Below, in pieces: positions 32,956 to 40,685 of a DNA stretch of 64,000 bases. A program made the translations under genes and the position numbers. The notes under the pieces are model-generated. The model worked only from the letters and a program-made list of their open reading frames with translations, was not told where the DNA came from and did no database searches. Position 1 is the stretch's first letter, and every line of letters begins with the position of its first letter. This DNA is from Adlercreutzia wanghongyangiae (lineage in GTDB: Bacteria > Actinomycetota > Coriobacteriia > Coriobacteriales > Eggerthellaceae), in the NCBI RefSeq assembly GCF_035989245.1, contig NZ_JAYMFF010000002.1:186001-250000 (forward strand), given 5' to 3'.

Positions 32956-33697
32956 CGATGAGTCGAGCCTGAGACTGGCCGTCCGCCTCATCCTCGAGAA
33001 GCGGGGCTACGAAGTATGCGAAGCCCAGGATGGTCTGCAAGTGCTGACCCAGCTGCAGCGCGAACGTCCCGACCTCATCATTCTTGATGTAACGATGCCC
33101 AAGCTTGACGGTCTGGAGGTCAGCGGTGCCATCCGCGACATGGGCTTCGATGTGCCCATCATGATGCTTTCGGCCAAGGGGGCCACCGACGACCGCGTCC
33201 GCGGCCTGCGCTCGGGAGCTGATGACTACCTGCCCAAGCCGTTTTCAGAGGAAGAGCTAGTTCTGCGCGTCGATTCCCTCTGCCGGAGGGCTCAGCGTAT
33301 GCGGGATAATGCCAGCGAGACGTTACCTGACGGCGAGCGACAAATTCCTCTTTCCGGAAACGTCGAAGCTGATGCCTTAGAACCTACCGGCGAGCGCTAT
33401 GTTCGGCATCTGCGGAGCCTCACCATCGACCTGCGTCGCTGCGAGGCGTTTATCGACGGCGAGGCCGTTGCACTCACTCACCGGGAATTCCAGATCCTCG
33501 CCCTGCTATCCGAAGAACCAGGTGCGGTATTTTCCCGCGAAGAGATAATCGAGCGTCTTTGGGGCCTCGATTTCCTCGACGGCTCCATCAGCATTCCCAC
33601 CTACATTCGCCATATCCGCGAGAAAATAGAGGAAGACCCCAGCGCACCTCAGTACCTGCAAACCGTCACCCGCTTCGGCTACCGCCTAGAGCCTTAA
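32936..33697 (+). CDS. OmpR-type response regulator (second copy)
   Basis: A 253-residue regulator: REC (VLVADDE and LIILDVTMPKLDG, phosphorylated Asp about residue 52) and winged helix (AVALTHREFQILALLSEEPGAVFSR and SIPTYIRHIREKIEEDP). An Asp/Glu-rich linker of about 50 residues separates the domains. Partner of the overlapping kinase. Similar in size and motifs to the regulator at 23021-23746. Confidence 0.9.
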   Translation: MKVLVADDESSLRLAVRLILEKRGYEVCEAQDGLQVLTQLQRERPDLIILDVTMPKLDGLEVSGAIRDMGFDVPIMMLSAKGATDDRVRGLRSGADDYLPKPFSEEELVLRVDSLCRRAQRMRDNASETLPDGERQIPLSGNVEADALEPTGERYVRHLRSLTIDLRRCEAFIDGEAVALTHREFQILALLSEEPGAVFSREEIIERLWGLDFLDGSISIPTYIRHIREKIEEDPSAPQYLQTVTRFGYRLEP

Positions 33698-33724
33698 GAT
33701 CTACGCTTGACCTCTCCACCCCCC

Positions 33725-33900
33725 GTAGGGGCGACTTCAGTCGCACCTACTCAGGCAAGTTCGCCCTCCGCATACCGCCCGAGAAACACCGCGAACTCGC
33801 CATCGAGGCCGCCGAGCAGCACGTCTCCCTCAACCAACTGGTGGTCTCCCGCCTTTAAGGCTACCTCACTTGAGGAGGGCGGACTGAAGTCCGCCCCTAC
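33725..33900. repeat. Two hairpin repeats enclosing a gene fragment
   Basis: GTAGGGGCGACTTCAGTCGC at 33725-33744 and, inverted, GGCGGACTGAAGTCCGCC plus CCTAC at 33878-33900 share the core GTAGGGGCG-ACTTCAGTC. Each is itself palindromic, so each forms a hairpin, and the pair forms a 176-bp inverted unit, like a bacterial interspersed mosaic element. It lies in the convergent gap between the regulator and iorB genes and may also end both transcripts. Confidence 0.6.
33745..33858 (+). pseudogene. C-terminal fragment of a HicB/Arc-type DNA-binding protein
   Basis: The frame reads SGKFALRIPPEKHRELAIEA and then AEQHVSLNQLVVSRL before TAA. This is the ribbon-helix-helix end of HicB-type antitoxins. 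No start codon or N-terminal domain remains in this frame; it runs straight out of the preceding hairpin repeat. The fragment is the only content of the unit between the inverted repeats. Confidence 0.6.
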
Positions 33901-33936
33901 GTGTGCAATGACATATTATTCCAGCAGAAAGAGGCG

Positions 33937-34704
33937 CTAACCGTAAGCCTGGGCGGCGTGGTCGATGGCGGTAAGGTTCATGGCTACGAACTGGGGTTTT
34001 ACACAGGCTTTTACCGCTTGCTTTACCTCGTCTAAGGTGAGAGGGACGCGGTTTTGGGCCACGGCTACCGCCAGCAGCATCATGTTGAGGGATTTGCGAG
34101 AGCCCGCGCCGACCTCGCGCACCAGAGCCTCGTCGTCCACGGGGACGAACAAGGGCACGGGGTAGCCTTCCACGCCAGGGGCAGCCGTGTCGGCGCTGAG
34201 GGGATGCCTCGACTCCGCGCCTTCGGCACTCCGCTCAGGATGACACGGGGCCCCGGTCGCATCGGACGCGGCCAACACCGCCTCGCGAACCGTCGCGGCC
34301 ACGGCTTCCCGAGAGGCCTCTGCTTGGAGAGAATTCGCGAGCGCCGCCACGACATCGCCGGCGCGATAGGGCTGGCTCGCCAGGGCTGCCGTTACAGGCT
34401 GAATGGCCGTCGTGGCCGTCACGAGCACGCCGCCCGGAGCCAGATAGGGCAGCGCGCGGGCGGCCTCGCCGGGCTCCAGGGCAATAACCAGGTCGGCCGT
34501 GCCCGGGGTGATGAGCGACGAGAACACCTCTTCGCCGCTCGAGCCCATGCGCACGTGGCTGGTCACGTTGCCGCCGCGCTGGGCCATGCCGATGGTCTCG
34601 GCCGTGCGCACCTGCCAGCCCTTGGACTGAGCCGCCTGAGCCAACACCTTCGCGGCCAGCACCGTGCCCTGACCACCCACACCTGCCAGAAGAACATTGA
34701 TCAT
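33937..34704 (-). CDS. iorB: Indolepyruvate ferredoxin oxidoreductase, beta subunit
   Basis: A 255-residue protein of the pyruvate-ferredoxin oxidoreductase gamma-type family: VLLAGVGGQGTVLAAKVLAQAA at the start, GMAQRGGNVTSHVRMG, and LVIALEPGEAARALPYL. With IorA it oxidises aryl pyruvates to aryl-acetyl-CoA and reduces ferredoxin. ATG 34704 overlaps the iorA stop by ATGA. Residues around 155-175 (PCHPERSAEGAESRHPLS) are an in-frame insert derived from a dispersed DNA repeat and are not part of the family fold. Confidence 0.9.
   Translation of the reverse strand: MINVLLAGVGGQGTVLAAKVLAQAAQSKGWQVRTAETIGMAQRGGNVTSHVRMGSSGEEVFSSLITPGTADLVIALEPGEAARALPYLAPGGVLVTATTAIQPVTAALASQPYRAGDVVAALANSLQAEASREAVAATVREAVLAASDATGAPCHPERSAEGAESRHPLSADTAAPGVEGYPVPLFVPVDDEALVREVGAGSRKSLNMMLLAVAVAQNRVPLTLDEVKQAVKACVKPQFVAMNLTAIDHAAQAYG
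34201..34250. repeat. Dispersed repeat unit inside iorB
   Basis: Read on the minus strand the stretch is TGTCATCCTGAGCGGAGTGC, CGAAGGCGCGGAGTCGAGGC, ATC, a copy of the unit at 20601-20636 with an extra GAAGGC part. It keeps the iorB frame open. Confidence 0.6.
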
Positions 34705-37052
34705 CGGATGCCTCCCTCTTCTGCAGCTTCTGCGGCTTCCGCCGCGCCCAGCGCCGCGCCGGGCGTCTCGTCCGGCTGGCCGGCCAACTCCGTTTCCTGG
34801 AAGTCGCTCACCTCGTCGACCAGCACGCGCGGAATCGGTCCCGTCTGGAACGGATCGGGATTGGGCGCGTACATCACCGGCTCCACCGGAGCCGCGCCGC
34901 CGAAGCCCGGCGCGCCCTGAATGGCATCGAACGGGCACACCTGGGCGCACAGGCTGCAGCCGTCGCACAGGCTCGCATCCACGAAGGCCTGGCCGCGCTC
35001 GCCCGATTTCGGACCGCGCCGCGCTTCGTCGAAGCCAATACCCGGGCAGCCGATAGAGGTAATGCACTTCTTGCAGCCAGTGCACACATCGGCGTTGATG
35101 ACCACCGGCGCGTCGGGCTTTTTCAGCTGAATGCACGGCGCACGGAAGATGATGGCGGAAGGACCTTCGAAGTCGATAGCCGCCCGCGTCGCTGCCACGG
35201 CACCTTCCAAGCTATGGGGGTTCGCAAAACCAATATGCTGAACGCCCAGGCCGTGCAGCACTTCCTCGATGACGATAGGCCGGCGCCGCTCGCCCATGAG
35301 CGTGACGCCCGTGCCCGGATGCGGCTGGCTGCCCGTCATGGCCGTAGTGGCGTTGTCCAGAATGGCGAAGGTGACATCGTGGCCGTTGTACACGGCGTTG
35401 GCAATGCCGGTCATAGCGCTGGCGAAGAACGTGGAGTCGCCCACGAAGGCCACCTGCTTCTTGCCCGGCTCGGCCACAGCGAAGCCCTGAGCCATGGTAA
35501 TGCCGGCACCCATGCACAGGCAGGTGTCAACGGCATCGAGCGGGGCGGCGTTGCCCAAGGTGTAGCAGCCGATGTCGCCGCAGAGCACGGCATCGCGGCC
35601 ACGGAGCGCCTGCTTTACGGCGTAGAAGCTGCCGCGATGGGGACAGCCCGCACACAGCACCGGCGGACGGACCGGTAACGTGCCCTCGTAGCTGAGATGG
35701 TTCGCGCCGATGGTGCGAGCCACCAGGGCTGCAAGAGACGAGCAGTGCGAGGGAGAGGCTGCGTCCTCGCGCGCAGATTCCGCAGCGAACGGAACAGCCC
35801 AGTGGGCTGTTCCGCCGAGCGAGGACTTGCCTGAGCACGTGGATGCGGCCTCTCCCTCGCACGGAGGAAGCGCATTCTCTCCCGGTCCCAGCTGTCGATT
35901 CTCCCGCTCTGCCAGCCACTCGGAGTTCGTGCGATCGAAGAAGCGGCCCAGGCGACCGGCGATGTTCTCCGTGGTGTTCTCCCCGCGGTCGTTGGCAGAA
36001 CCCGTCAGTTTCCCGTGCACACGCAGCGGCAAGTGGCGCGCGCCCGCAAGCTTCAACATCTCCTCTTCCAGCACCGAGTCCAGCTCTTCGAACACGATGA
36101 CATCGGTCAGCCCCTCGGCGAAAGCCGCAGCGGTCTCAGCTGGGAACGGGTAGGGCGTACCCACGGCCAGCAGACGCCAACGCGGTACCGCAACCCCCGC
36201 CGCCGCGGCCTCGGCTTCCATAAGCGAAAGCGCCTCGCGGGCGTAGGCCGTCGACACACCGCCAGTCACGATGCCCACCGTGGGTGCCTCGGGCACAGCG
36301 CCTTCCGCAGCATCTCGTTCGGCCGCGCCGCATTCCCCGCCGCCTTCCACCACGTGATTGAACCGGGCGAAGTCAGGGTCGTGATCGAAATCCCAGGCGA
36401 TCTGGGCCAGTCGGTGGTTAATCTCGCCGTGGCCCTCATAGGCGCGCTTCGGGAAGATAACCCACTTCGGGTCCTTCCGGAAACCCTCCTCGGGCAGCGT
36501 GCGCCCGTGGGTTTCCTCGGCCACATCGAAGAAGGTGGAGGCATGGTTGATGCGCGTGGTGGGACGCAGGATGACCGGGGTACGGTAACGCTCGGACAGC
36601 TCGAAGGCCGCCTTCATCATGGCGAAACCCTCGTCGGGCGAGCTGGGGTCCAGCACCGGCACCTTCGCGAAGGCTCCGAAGCGGCGCGTGTCCTGTTCGG
36701 TCTGGGACGAAATAGGACCGGGATCGTCGGCCACGAACAGCACGCAACCGCCACCCACGCCCACGTAGTTCAGCGACATGAGCGCGTCGGACGCCACGTT
36801 CAGGCCCACCTGCTTGCAGGTGAACAGGACGCGCGCGCCGCAGTACGAAGCGCCGGCCAAAAGCTCCAACGCCGCCTTCTCGTTGGTGGACCACTCCACG
36901 TGCACATCGCGCGCCGCACCGTTGGCATGCAGCTTCGCCACGGTTTCCACCAGCTCGGACGAGGGCGTGCCGGGATACCCCGCCACCACGTTCACCCCGG
37001 CCTCTAAGGCCGCGTGCGCGAACGCCTCGTTCCCCATCAGAAGTTTCTTCAT
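34701..37052 (-). CDS. iorA: Indolepyruvate ferredoxin oxidoreductase, alpha subunit
   Basis: A 783-residue protein. Order: pyruvate-binding domain (GYPGTPSSELVETVAKL), domain II, thiamine-diphosphate domain (GDIGCYTLGNAAP, then FVGDSTFFASA and the metal ligand in ILDNATTAMTG) and a ferredoxin domain with two 4Fe-4S motifs (CTGCKKCITSIGCPG, CDGCSLCAQVCPF). Two departures from the usual length: an in-frame insert of about 40 residues (about 400-440) encoded by a palindromic repeat at 35744-35863, and an acidic C-terminal tail of about 60 residues. ATG 37052 has GAGAGG upstream. Confidence 0.92.
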   Translation of the reverse strand: MKKLLMGNEAFAHAALEAGVNVVAGYPGTPSSELVETVAKLHANGAARDVHVEWSTNEKAALELLAGASYCGARVLFTCKQVGLNVASDALMSLNYVGVGGGCVLFVADDPGPISSQTEQDTRRFGAFAKVPVLDPSSPDEGFAMMKAAFELSERYRTPVILRPTTRINHASTFFDVAEETHGRTLPEEGFRKDPKWVIFPKRAYEGHGEINHRLAQIAWDFDHDPDFARFNHVVEGGGECGAAERDAAEGAVPEAPTVGIVTGGVSTAYAREALSLMEAEAAAAGVAVPRWRLLAVGTPYPFPAETAAAFAEGLTDVIVFEELDSVLEEEMLKLAGARHLPLRVHGKLTGSANDRGENTTENIAGRLGRFFDRTNSEWLAERENRQLGPGENALPPCEGEAASTCSGKSSLGGTAHWAVPFAAESAREDAASPSHCSSLAALVARTIGANHLSYEGTLPVRPPVLCAGCPHRGSFYAVKQALRGRDAVLCGDIGCYTLGNAAPLDAVDTCLCMGAGITMAQGFAVAEPGKKQVAFVGDSTFFASAMTGIANAVYNGHDVTFAILDNATTAMTGSQPHPGTGVTLMGERRRPIVIEEVLHGLGVQHIGFANPHSLEGAVAATRAAIDFEGPSAIIFRAPCIQLKKPDAPVVINADVCTGCKKCITSIGCPGIGFDEARRGPKSGERGQAFVDASLCDGCSLCAQVCPFDAIQGAPGFGGAAPVEPVMYAPNPDPFQTGPIPRVLVDEVSDFQETELAGQPDETPGAALGAAEAAEAAEEGGIR
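35744..35863. repeat. Palindromic repeat element inserted in iorA
   Basis: The stretch is a long imperfect inverted repeat. TGCGAGGGAGAGGC (35746-35759) mirrors GCCTCTCCCTCGCA (35848-35861), and GGAACAGCCCA mirrors TGGGCTGTTCC in the centre, with partial pairing between. At about 120 bp it is like a miniature inverted-repeat element. It carries no stop in the iorA frame and codes for a Ser/Ala/Glu-rich insert. Confidence 0.65.
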
Positions 37053-37110
37053 AACACCTCTCGCACTCTTATCGACCCTCAATGCGACAACGCTTCATCG
37101 TTTTGCACGC

Positions 37111-37272
37111 GAAATTGCGTTTGTTAGCATCCAGCATCTTCCCAAAATCGGCATCCCGCAGGTTTTCCGCGCATCTTATAAGCCTTATCCTGCCTTTTTA
37201 CCCCCCATATTGGGTCCGCGAGACGTCCTAGCGGCTCGCGAATTCCCAATACATGCTAACAAACGCAATTTC
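37111..37272 (-). other. Structured element with 20-bp perfect inverted repeats upstream of iorA
   Basis: GAAATTGCGTTTGTTAGCAT at 37111-37130 mirrors ATGCTAACAAACGCAATTTC at 37253-37272 perfectly. Between them, read on the minus strand, are two further hairpins: TATTGGG-CGCGAG with CTCGCG-CCCAATA, and GGCAGG with CCTGC-GGGAT-GCC, plus ATAAGGCTTAT. The whole could fold as a three-way junction closed by a 20-bp stem. It lies in the 277-bp gap before iorA (59 bp from its start) on the transcribed strand. It could be a leader RNA, an sRNA or a miniature transposon; no flanking target duplication is seen. Confidence 0.6.
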
Positions 37273-37329
37273 AGCGACAAAATCGAAACATCGCCCAACA
37301 CTCACGGTGCCCGACCGCTAGACCAAGCG

Positions 37330-37791
37330 CTAGCGGGCCATATCCGCCTTCAGGTCGGCCACCTTCTGCAGCATGGCCGCATCGTTCGTGCCCATCATCT
37401 GCACGGCCAAAATGGCGGCGTTCTTCGCGCCGTTGATGGCCACGCAGGCCACCGGCACGCCCGAGGGCATCTGCACCATGGACAGCAGCGAATCCAAACC
37501 GCCCAGATCGCTCGTCTTCATAGGCACGGCGATGACCGGCAGCGGCGTGAAGGCGGCCACCACGCCGCCCAGGTGCGCGGCCTTGCCCGCCGCGGCGATG
37601 ATGACCTTGATGCCGCGTTCCACGGCCGTTTCGGCCCACTCGTGCACCACGGCCGGCTTGCGGTGGGCGCTGGCCACTTTCACCTCGTAGGGCACGCCCA
37701 TGGCGTCCAGCTGGGCCATGCACGGCTCCATGGCCGGCATATCCGATTCCGATCCCATGATGATGCCGACCACCGGCGTCGCGTCGCTCAT
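37330..37791 (-). CDS. purE: 5-(carboxyamino)imidazole ribonucleotide mutase
   Basis: A 153-residue class I PurE, which converts N5-CAIR to CAIR in purine synthesis. Motifs: GIIMGSESDMPAMEP, ASAHRKP (catalytic His), AAAGKAAHLGGVVAAFTPLPVIAVP, and SMVQMPSGVPVACVAINGAKNAAILA. Length is typical. It is a lone purine gene; no purK next to it. Confidence 0.95.
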   Translation of the reverse strand: MSDATPVVGIIMGSESDMPAMEPCMAQLDAMGVPYEVKVASAHRKPAVVHEWAETAVERGIKVIIAAAGKAAHLGGVVAAFTPLPVIAVPMKTSDLGGLDSLLSMVQMPSGVPVACVAINGAKNAAILAVQMMGTNDAAMLQKVADLKADMAR

Positions 37792-37960
37792 TTGCGCATC
37801 CTTTCCCCGAAGGGCCGCGCGGGCGTGCCGTCGCGACCAGAAACAATGCCCTCCATTATAGAACCGCCGCGTTGCAAAACGCCTACGAATGGCCGCGATG
37901 GGCCGCGCGGGTCAGCCGTTGGTCTAAGGTTGGGGAACACATCCGACGGAAGGAGCCACC

Positions 37961-38191
37961 ATGAGCGCCGAGACGCTGAAGCAGCACGAAGAGCAACAGG
38001 AGAAGCATATCGCCGACCACGAGCGCGAGGAAAAGCACGCTGAAAAGGAGCACGAGTACCGCGAGGATCACGGCATGCACGACTACATCGGTCGCGAGAT
38101 CGCCCACGAGGAGCGCGCGGAACGCCGCCAGCAGGACGAGACCGACGCCGCCTTAGCGGAAACTGCCGACACAATTTTGCGCGGGGAATAG
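37961..38191 (+). CDS. Small highly charged protein
   Basis: A 76-residue protein made almost entirely of Glu, His, Arg, Lys, Gln and Asp (EEQQEKHIADHEREEKHAEK), expected to be one long helix or coiled coil. GGAAGGAG precedes the ATG at good spacing, which supports translation. No known family. Divergent from purE and followed at 190 bp by tRNA-Leu. Confidence 0.6.
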   Translation: MSAETLKQHEEQQEKHIADHEREEKHAEKEHEYREDHGMHDYIGREIAHEERAERRQQDETDAALAETADTILRGE

Positions 38192-38381
38192 CATCCGAGA
38201 CTTCTCGGCCGCGCGGGCGGACATCTTGCTGCCACGTCGTAACGCCCATGCAATCGCTCCCGCGGGCGCGTTGCCCCGTCCCGATCGAAAAAATAGCTGA
38301 TTCCCGAAAAAACTTCTTGCACCGACGCCACAAGTCAGGTATTATCAACTACGCTCTTTTGGCAATGCCGAAGCAGCACCT

Positions 38382-38468
38382 GCGGGCGTGGCGGAATTGG
38401 CAGACGCGTACGGTTCAGGTCCGTATGGGGGCAACCCCATGGAGGTTCAAGTCCTCTCGCCCGCACCA
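38382..38468 (+). tRNA. tRNA-Leu (CAG)
   Basis: Acceptor GCGGGCG pairs with CGCCCGC; the D-arm is followed by anticodon loop GTTCAGGT with CAG; a long variable arm (TGGGGGCAACCCCA) marks a class II tRNA; the T-arm is GGAGG-TTCAAGT-CCTCT. CCA is encoded. Length 87 nt. Confidence 0.95.
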
Positions 38469-38480
38469 TTTTGAAACAAG

Positions 38481-38510
38481 CGCCCTCCTCGGAGGGCGTT
38501 CTTCTTTTTT
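38481..38510 (+). terminator. Terminator after tRNA-Leu
   Basis: CGCCCTCC pairs with GGAGGGCG, followed by TTCTTCTTTTTT. It starts 12 bp after the CCA end. Confidence 0.85.
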
Positions 38511-38525
38511 GAAGAGGGGCGCCCC

Positions 38526-39269
38526 GTGAAAATCAACGTTGCTCAAATGCAGGTTATGAAAGCTGCCCCCAACTCGGCTTACGAAGTCATCATGCCCGAG
38601 TTTCTCTTCCATTCGAACAAGCTGGAAGGCTCCACGTTCTCTGAAGAGGAACTGGTGAAACTCGTCGAGCAGGGCCTCGTGGAAGGTTCCCACGACATCG
38701 ACGACGTCTTGGAAACGAAGAACTCCGTCGACGTGTTCAACTACGTGGTGGATACACTGGGACAACCTGTGAACGATGAATTCCTGTGGACACTCAACGA
38801 CATGCTTTTCCGTGAGACCACCGATGCAAAAGCAGGATTCACCGGGCACTACAAGGAAATCCCTAATCGCATTCGCAACTCATCGGTGCAGGTGGCGCTC
38901 CCCTCCGACCTTCCGCGCGCGATGCCCGAGCTGTTTGCCCAATGGGAGAATTCCGCGAAAGACTTCGACGCCATCGTCGACTACCACGTGCGCTTCGAGC
39001 ATATCCACCCTTTCCAGAACGGCAACGGCCGTATCGGCAGATTCCTCATGATGAAGCAATGCATTGAAAACGATGTAGATATTATTGTGGTGGATGAGGC
39101 GCTGGAGCGGCCCTACAAGAGCTGGCTGGAAGTCGCCCAAACCACGGGAGATGCGCGCTTCCTGAAGGAAATCATGGCCGACTGCCAGCAACGCTTCCAA
39201 CGGAAAATGGATGAGAAGGGCGTAACCCCCCTCATCCCTGACGAAAAAACCGCCGCCCGCCTGATATGA
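38526..39269 (+). CDS. Fic-family AMP transferase
   Basis: A 247-residue Fic protein. The active-site motif HIHPFQNGNGRIGR (about residues 159-172) fits HPFxxGNGRxxR, and a flap region GFTGHYKEI is present. The N-terminal FHSNKLEGSTFSEEEL contains the inhibitory motif [S/T]xxxE[G/N] (SNKLEG), so it is an autoinhibited class II Fic. It would transfer AMP or another nucleotide part to a protein target. The start is GTG 38526, 16 bp after the tRNA terminator; no clear ribosome site, so an internal ATG at 38550 is an alternative. Confidence 0.88.
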   Translation: MKINVAQMQVMKAAPNSAYEVIMPEFLFHSNKLEGSTFSEEELVKLVEQGLVEGSHDIDDVLETKNSVDVFNYVVDTLGQPVNDEFLWTLNDMLFRETTDAKAGFTGHYKEIPNRIRNSSVQVALPSDLPRAMPELFAQWENSAKDFDAIVDYHVRFEHIHPFQNGNGRIGRFLMMKQCIENDVDIIVVDEALERPYKSWLEVAQTTGDARFLKEIMADCQQRFQRKMDEKGVTPLIPDEKTAARLI

Positions 39270-39606
39270 TACGAACCGATCGATGCCCCGCCGAGCCGGG
39301 CAGCATCGGTTACATGACTAAGCCGGGACTACTTTGGACGGTGGCCCGGCTTCTTCTTTGCCGGCACTGCCCATTGCCTCTCTTCATCGCCGTCATTCGG
39401 AATTCATCCCCCCAGCAGGCTTCAGGTTGCTTTCTCGCTCGTAACAAGAATCGCGTTTCAACCTCTCTTCACGGACATTCTCGCGACAATGGGAAAAGCG
39501 GGATGACGGACGCGCGTCGTTGAGGCGAGCCGCCGACACACGGCGTTTGTGCAGACTGGCACGTGACAACACGACACCCACCACCACCTGTCCCAGGAGG
39601 CAAACC
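39270..39606. other. Intergenic stretch of 337 bp
   Basis: Holds the terminator at 39320-39360. The rest has no supportable gene: a forward frame from 39266 to 39523 has odd composition and crosses the terminator. CAGGAGG at the right end is the ribosome site of the next gene. No clear promoter boxes seen. Confidence 0.4.
39320..39360 (+). terminator. Terminator after fic
   Basis: AAGCCGGG pairs with CCCGGCTT across a 17-nt loop and is followed by CTTCTTTG. Confidence 0.75.
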
Positions 39607-40602
39607 ATGAAGAAGTCCACTTTGTTACCCGCTATCGCGACCGCCGCCGTTGGCGCGACCGCCGTGGCTGCGGTGGCCATGGCCGGCATCCTCGCCAAGC
39701 GGCGGCGTGTGCACGTCACCTGCAAGCCGTTTTACCGCGAGGCCACCCGTTGCTTCAAGATTCCGGGCCTCAACGACGGGTTCGTCCCCCAAGACCTCTT
39801 CTATCTGGACGATGAGAAGACGTGGCTGTTCAGCGGCTACCAGGCCAACCGCAAGCCCTCGCCCATCTTCCAGGTGCGCGAGGACGGTACCGTGCTTCGC
39901 CACGAAGTGCTTCTTCCCGACGGATCTCTCTACCGCGGTCACGGCGCCGCCATCACGGCCGCCGGGCCCCTCGTCTTCCTCACCGTGCGCGACGGATTCG
40001 TAGCCCTCGACCGCGCCACCCTCGCAGCGGCGGACGACGGCGAAACCCTGCGGGCCATCGGGCATCGCACCGTTCCCCTCATGCCAGCGTTCATGAATGT
40101 GCAGAAAGACATGCTCTACATTGGCGAGTTTCAGCATCGCGGGCTTTACCCCACTCCGAAAAGCCACTGGCTGCGCTGCCCTTCCGGCGAGACGAACACG
40201 GCGCTCGTGTACGCCTACGCACCCCACGCCCACGGTCCCTTCGGGTTCGGCGAGCATCCCGCGGCGGTGTACTCCATTCCCGGCAACGTGCAGGGCCTGT
40301 GCGTAACGCCCGACGGCAACATCGTGCTCAGCCTGTCCTGGGGCTTGGGCGATGCCGAAGTGCGTGTGTACGACCCCGCTCACGCCCATCGGGGCGGCAG
40401 CTACCTGGTGGAGGGGCACCACTGCCCGCTGTATTTCCTGGACGATGCGACTCTCGTGCAAACGCTGACGGTACCGCCCATGGCCGAGGGCATCGACGAG
40501 CACGACGGACAGGTGTATCTGGCCAATGAGTCGGCCAGCAACCTCTACCTGCTCGGCAAGTTCTACGACGGCGGCTACGTGTACTCGTTCCCCGAGTCGT
40601 AG
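39607..40602 (+). CDS. Membrane-anchored beta-propeller-like protein
   Basis: A 331-residue protein with an N-terminal anchor (about residues 8-29, LPAIATAAVGATAVAAVAMAGIL), a basic KRRR stop, and a beta-rich extracytoplasmic domain. Repeating strand patterns (FYLDDEKTWLFSGY, LYIGEFQHRGLY, GLCVTPDGNIVLSLSWG, PPMAEGIDEHDGQVYLANES) look like a six-blade propeller of the SMP-30/YncE type. No catalytic motif recognised. CAGGAGG precedes the ATG. It is a single gene. Confidence 0.65.
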   Translation: MKKSTLLPAIATAAVGATAVAAVAMAGILAKRRRVHVTCKPFYREATRCFKIPGLNDGFVPQDLFYLDDEKTWLFSGYQANRKPSPIFQVREDGTVLRHEVLLPDGSLYRGHGAAITAAGPLVFLTVRDGFVALDRATLAAADDGETLRAIGHRTVPLMPAFMNVQKDMLYIGEFQHRGLYPTPKSHWLRCPSGETNTALVYAYAPHAHGPFGFGEHPAAVYSIPGNVQGLCVTPDGNIVLSLSWGLGDAEVRVYDPAHAHRGGSYLVEGHHCPLYFLDDATLVQTLTVPPMAEGIDEHDGQVYLANESASNLYLLGKFYDGGYVYSFPES

Positions 40603-40685
40603 GGAAAGCGGCACGGAACAGCCTCGTGGGCCTCGTCCCGCACGACGTGGCGACCGAGTTCCTCGAAATCGGCGTCGCCAACCGT

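Noticed and set aside
39266..39523. Small forward frame after fic
   Set aside because: Crosses a clear terminator, no ribosome site, odd composition.
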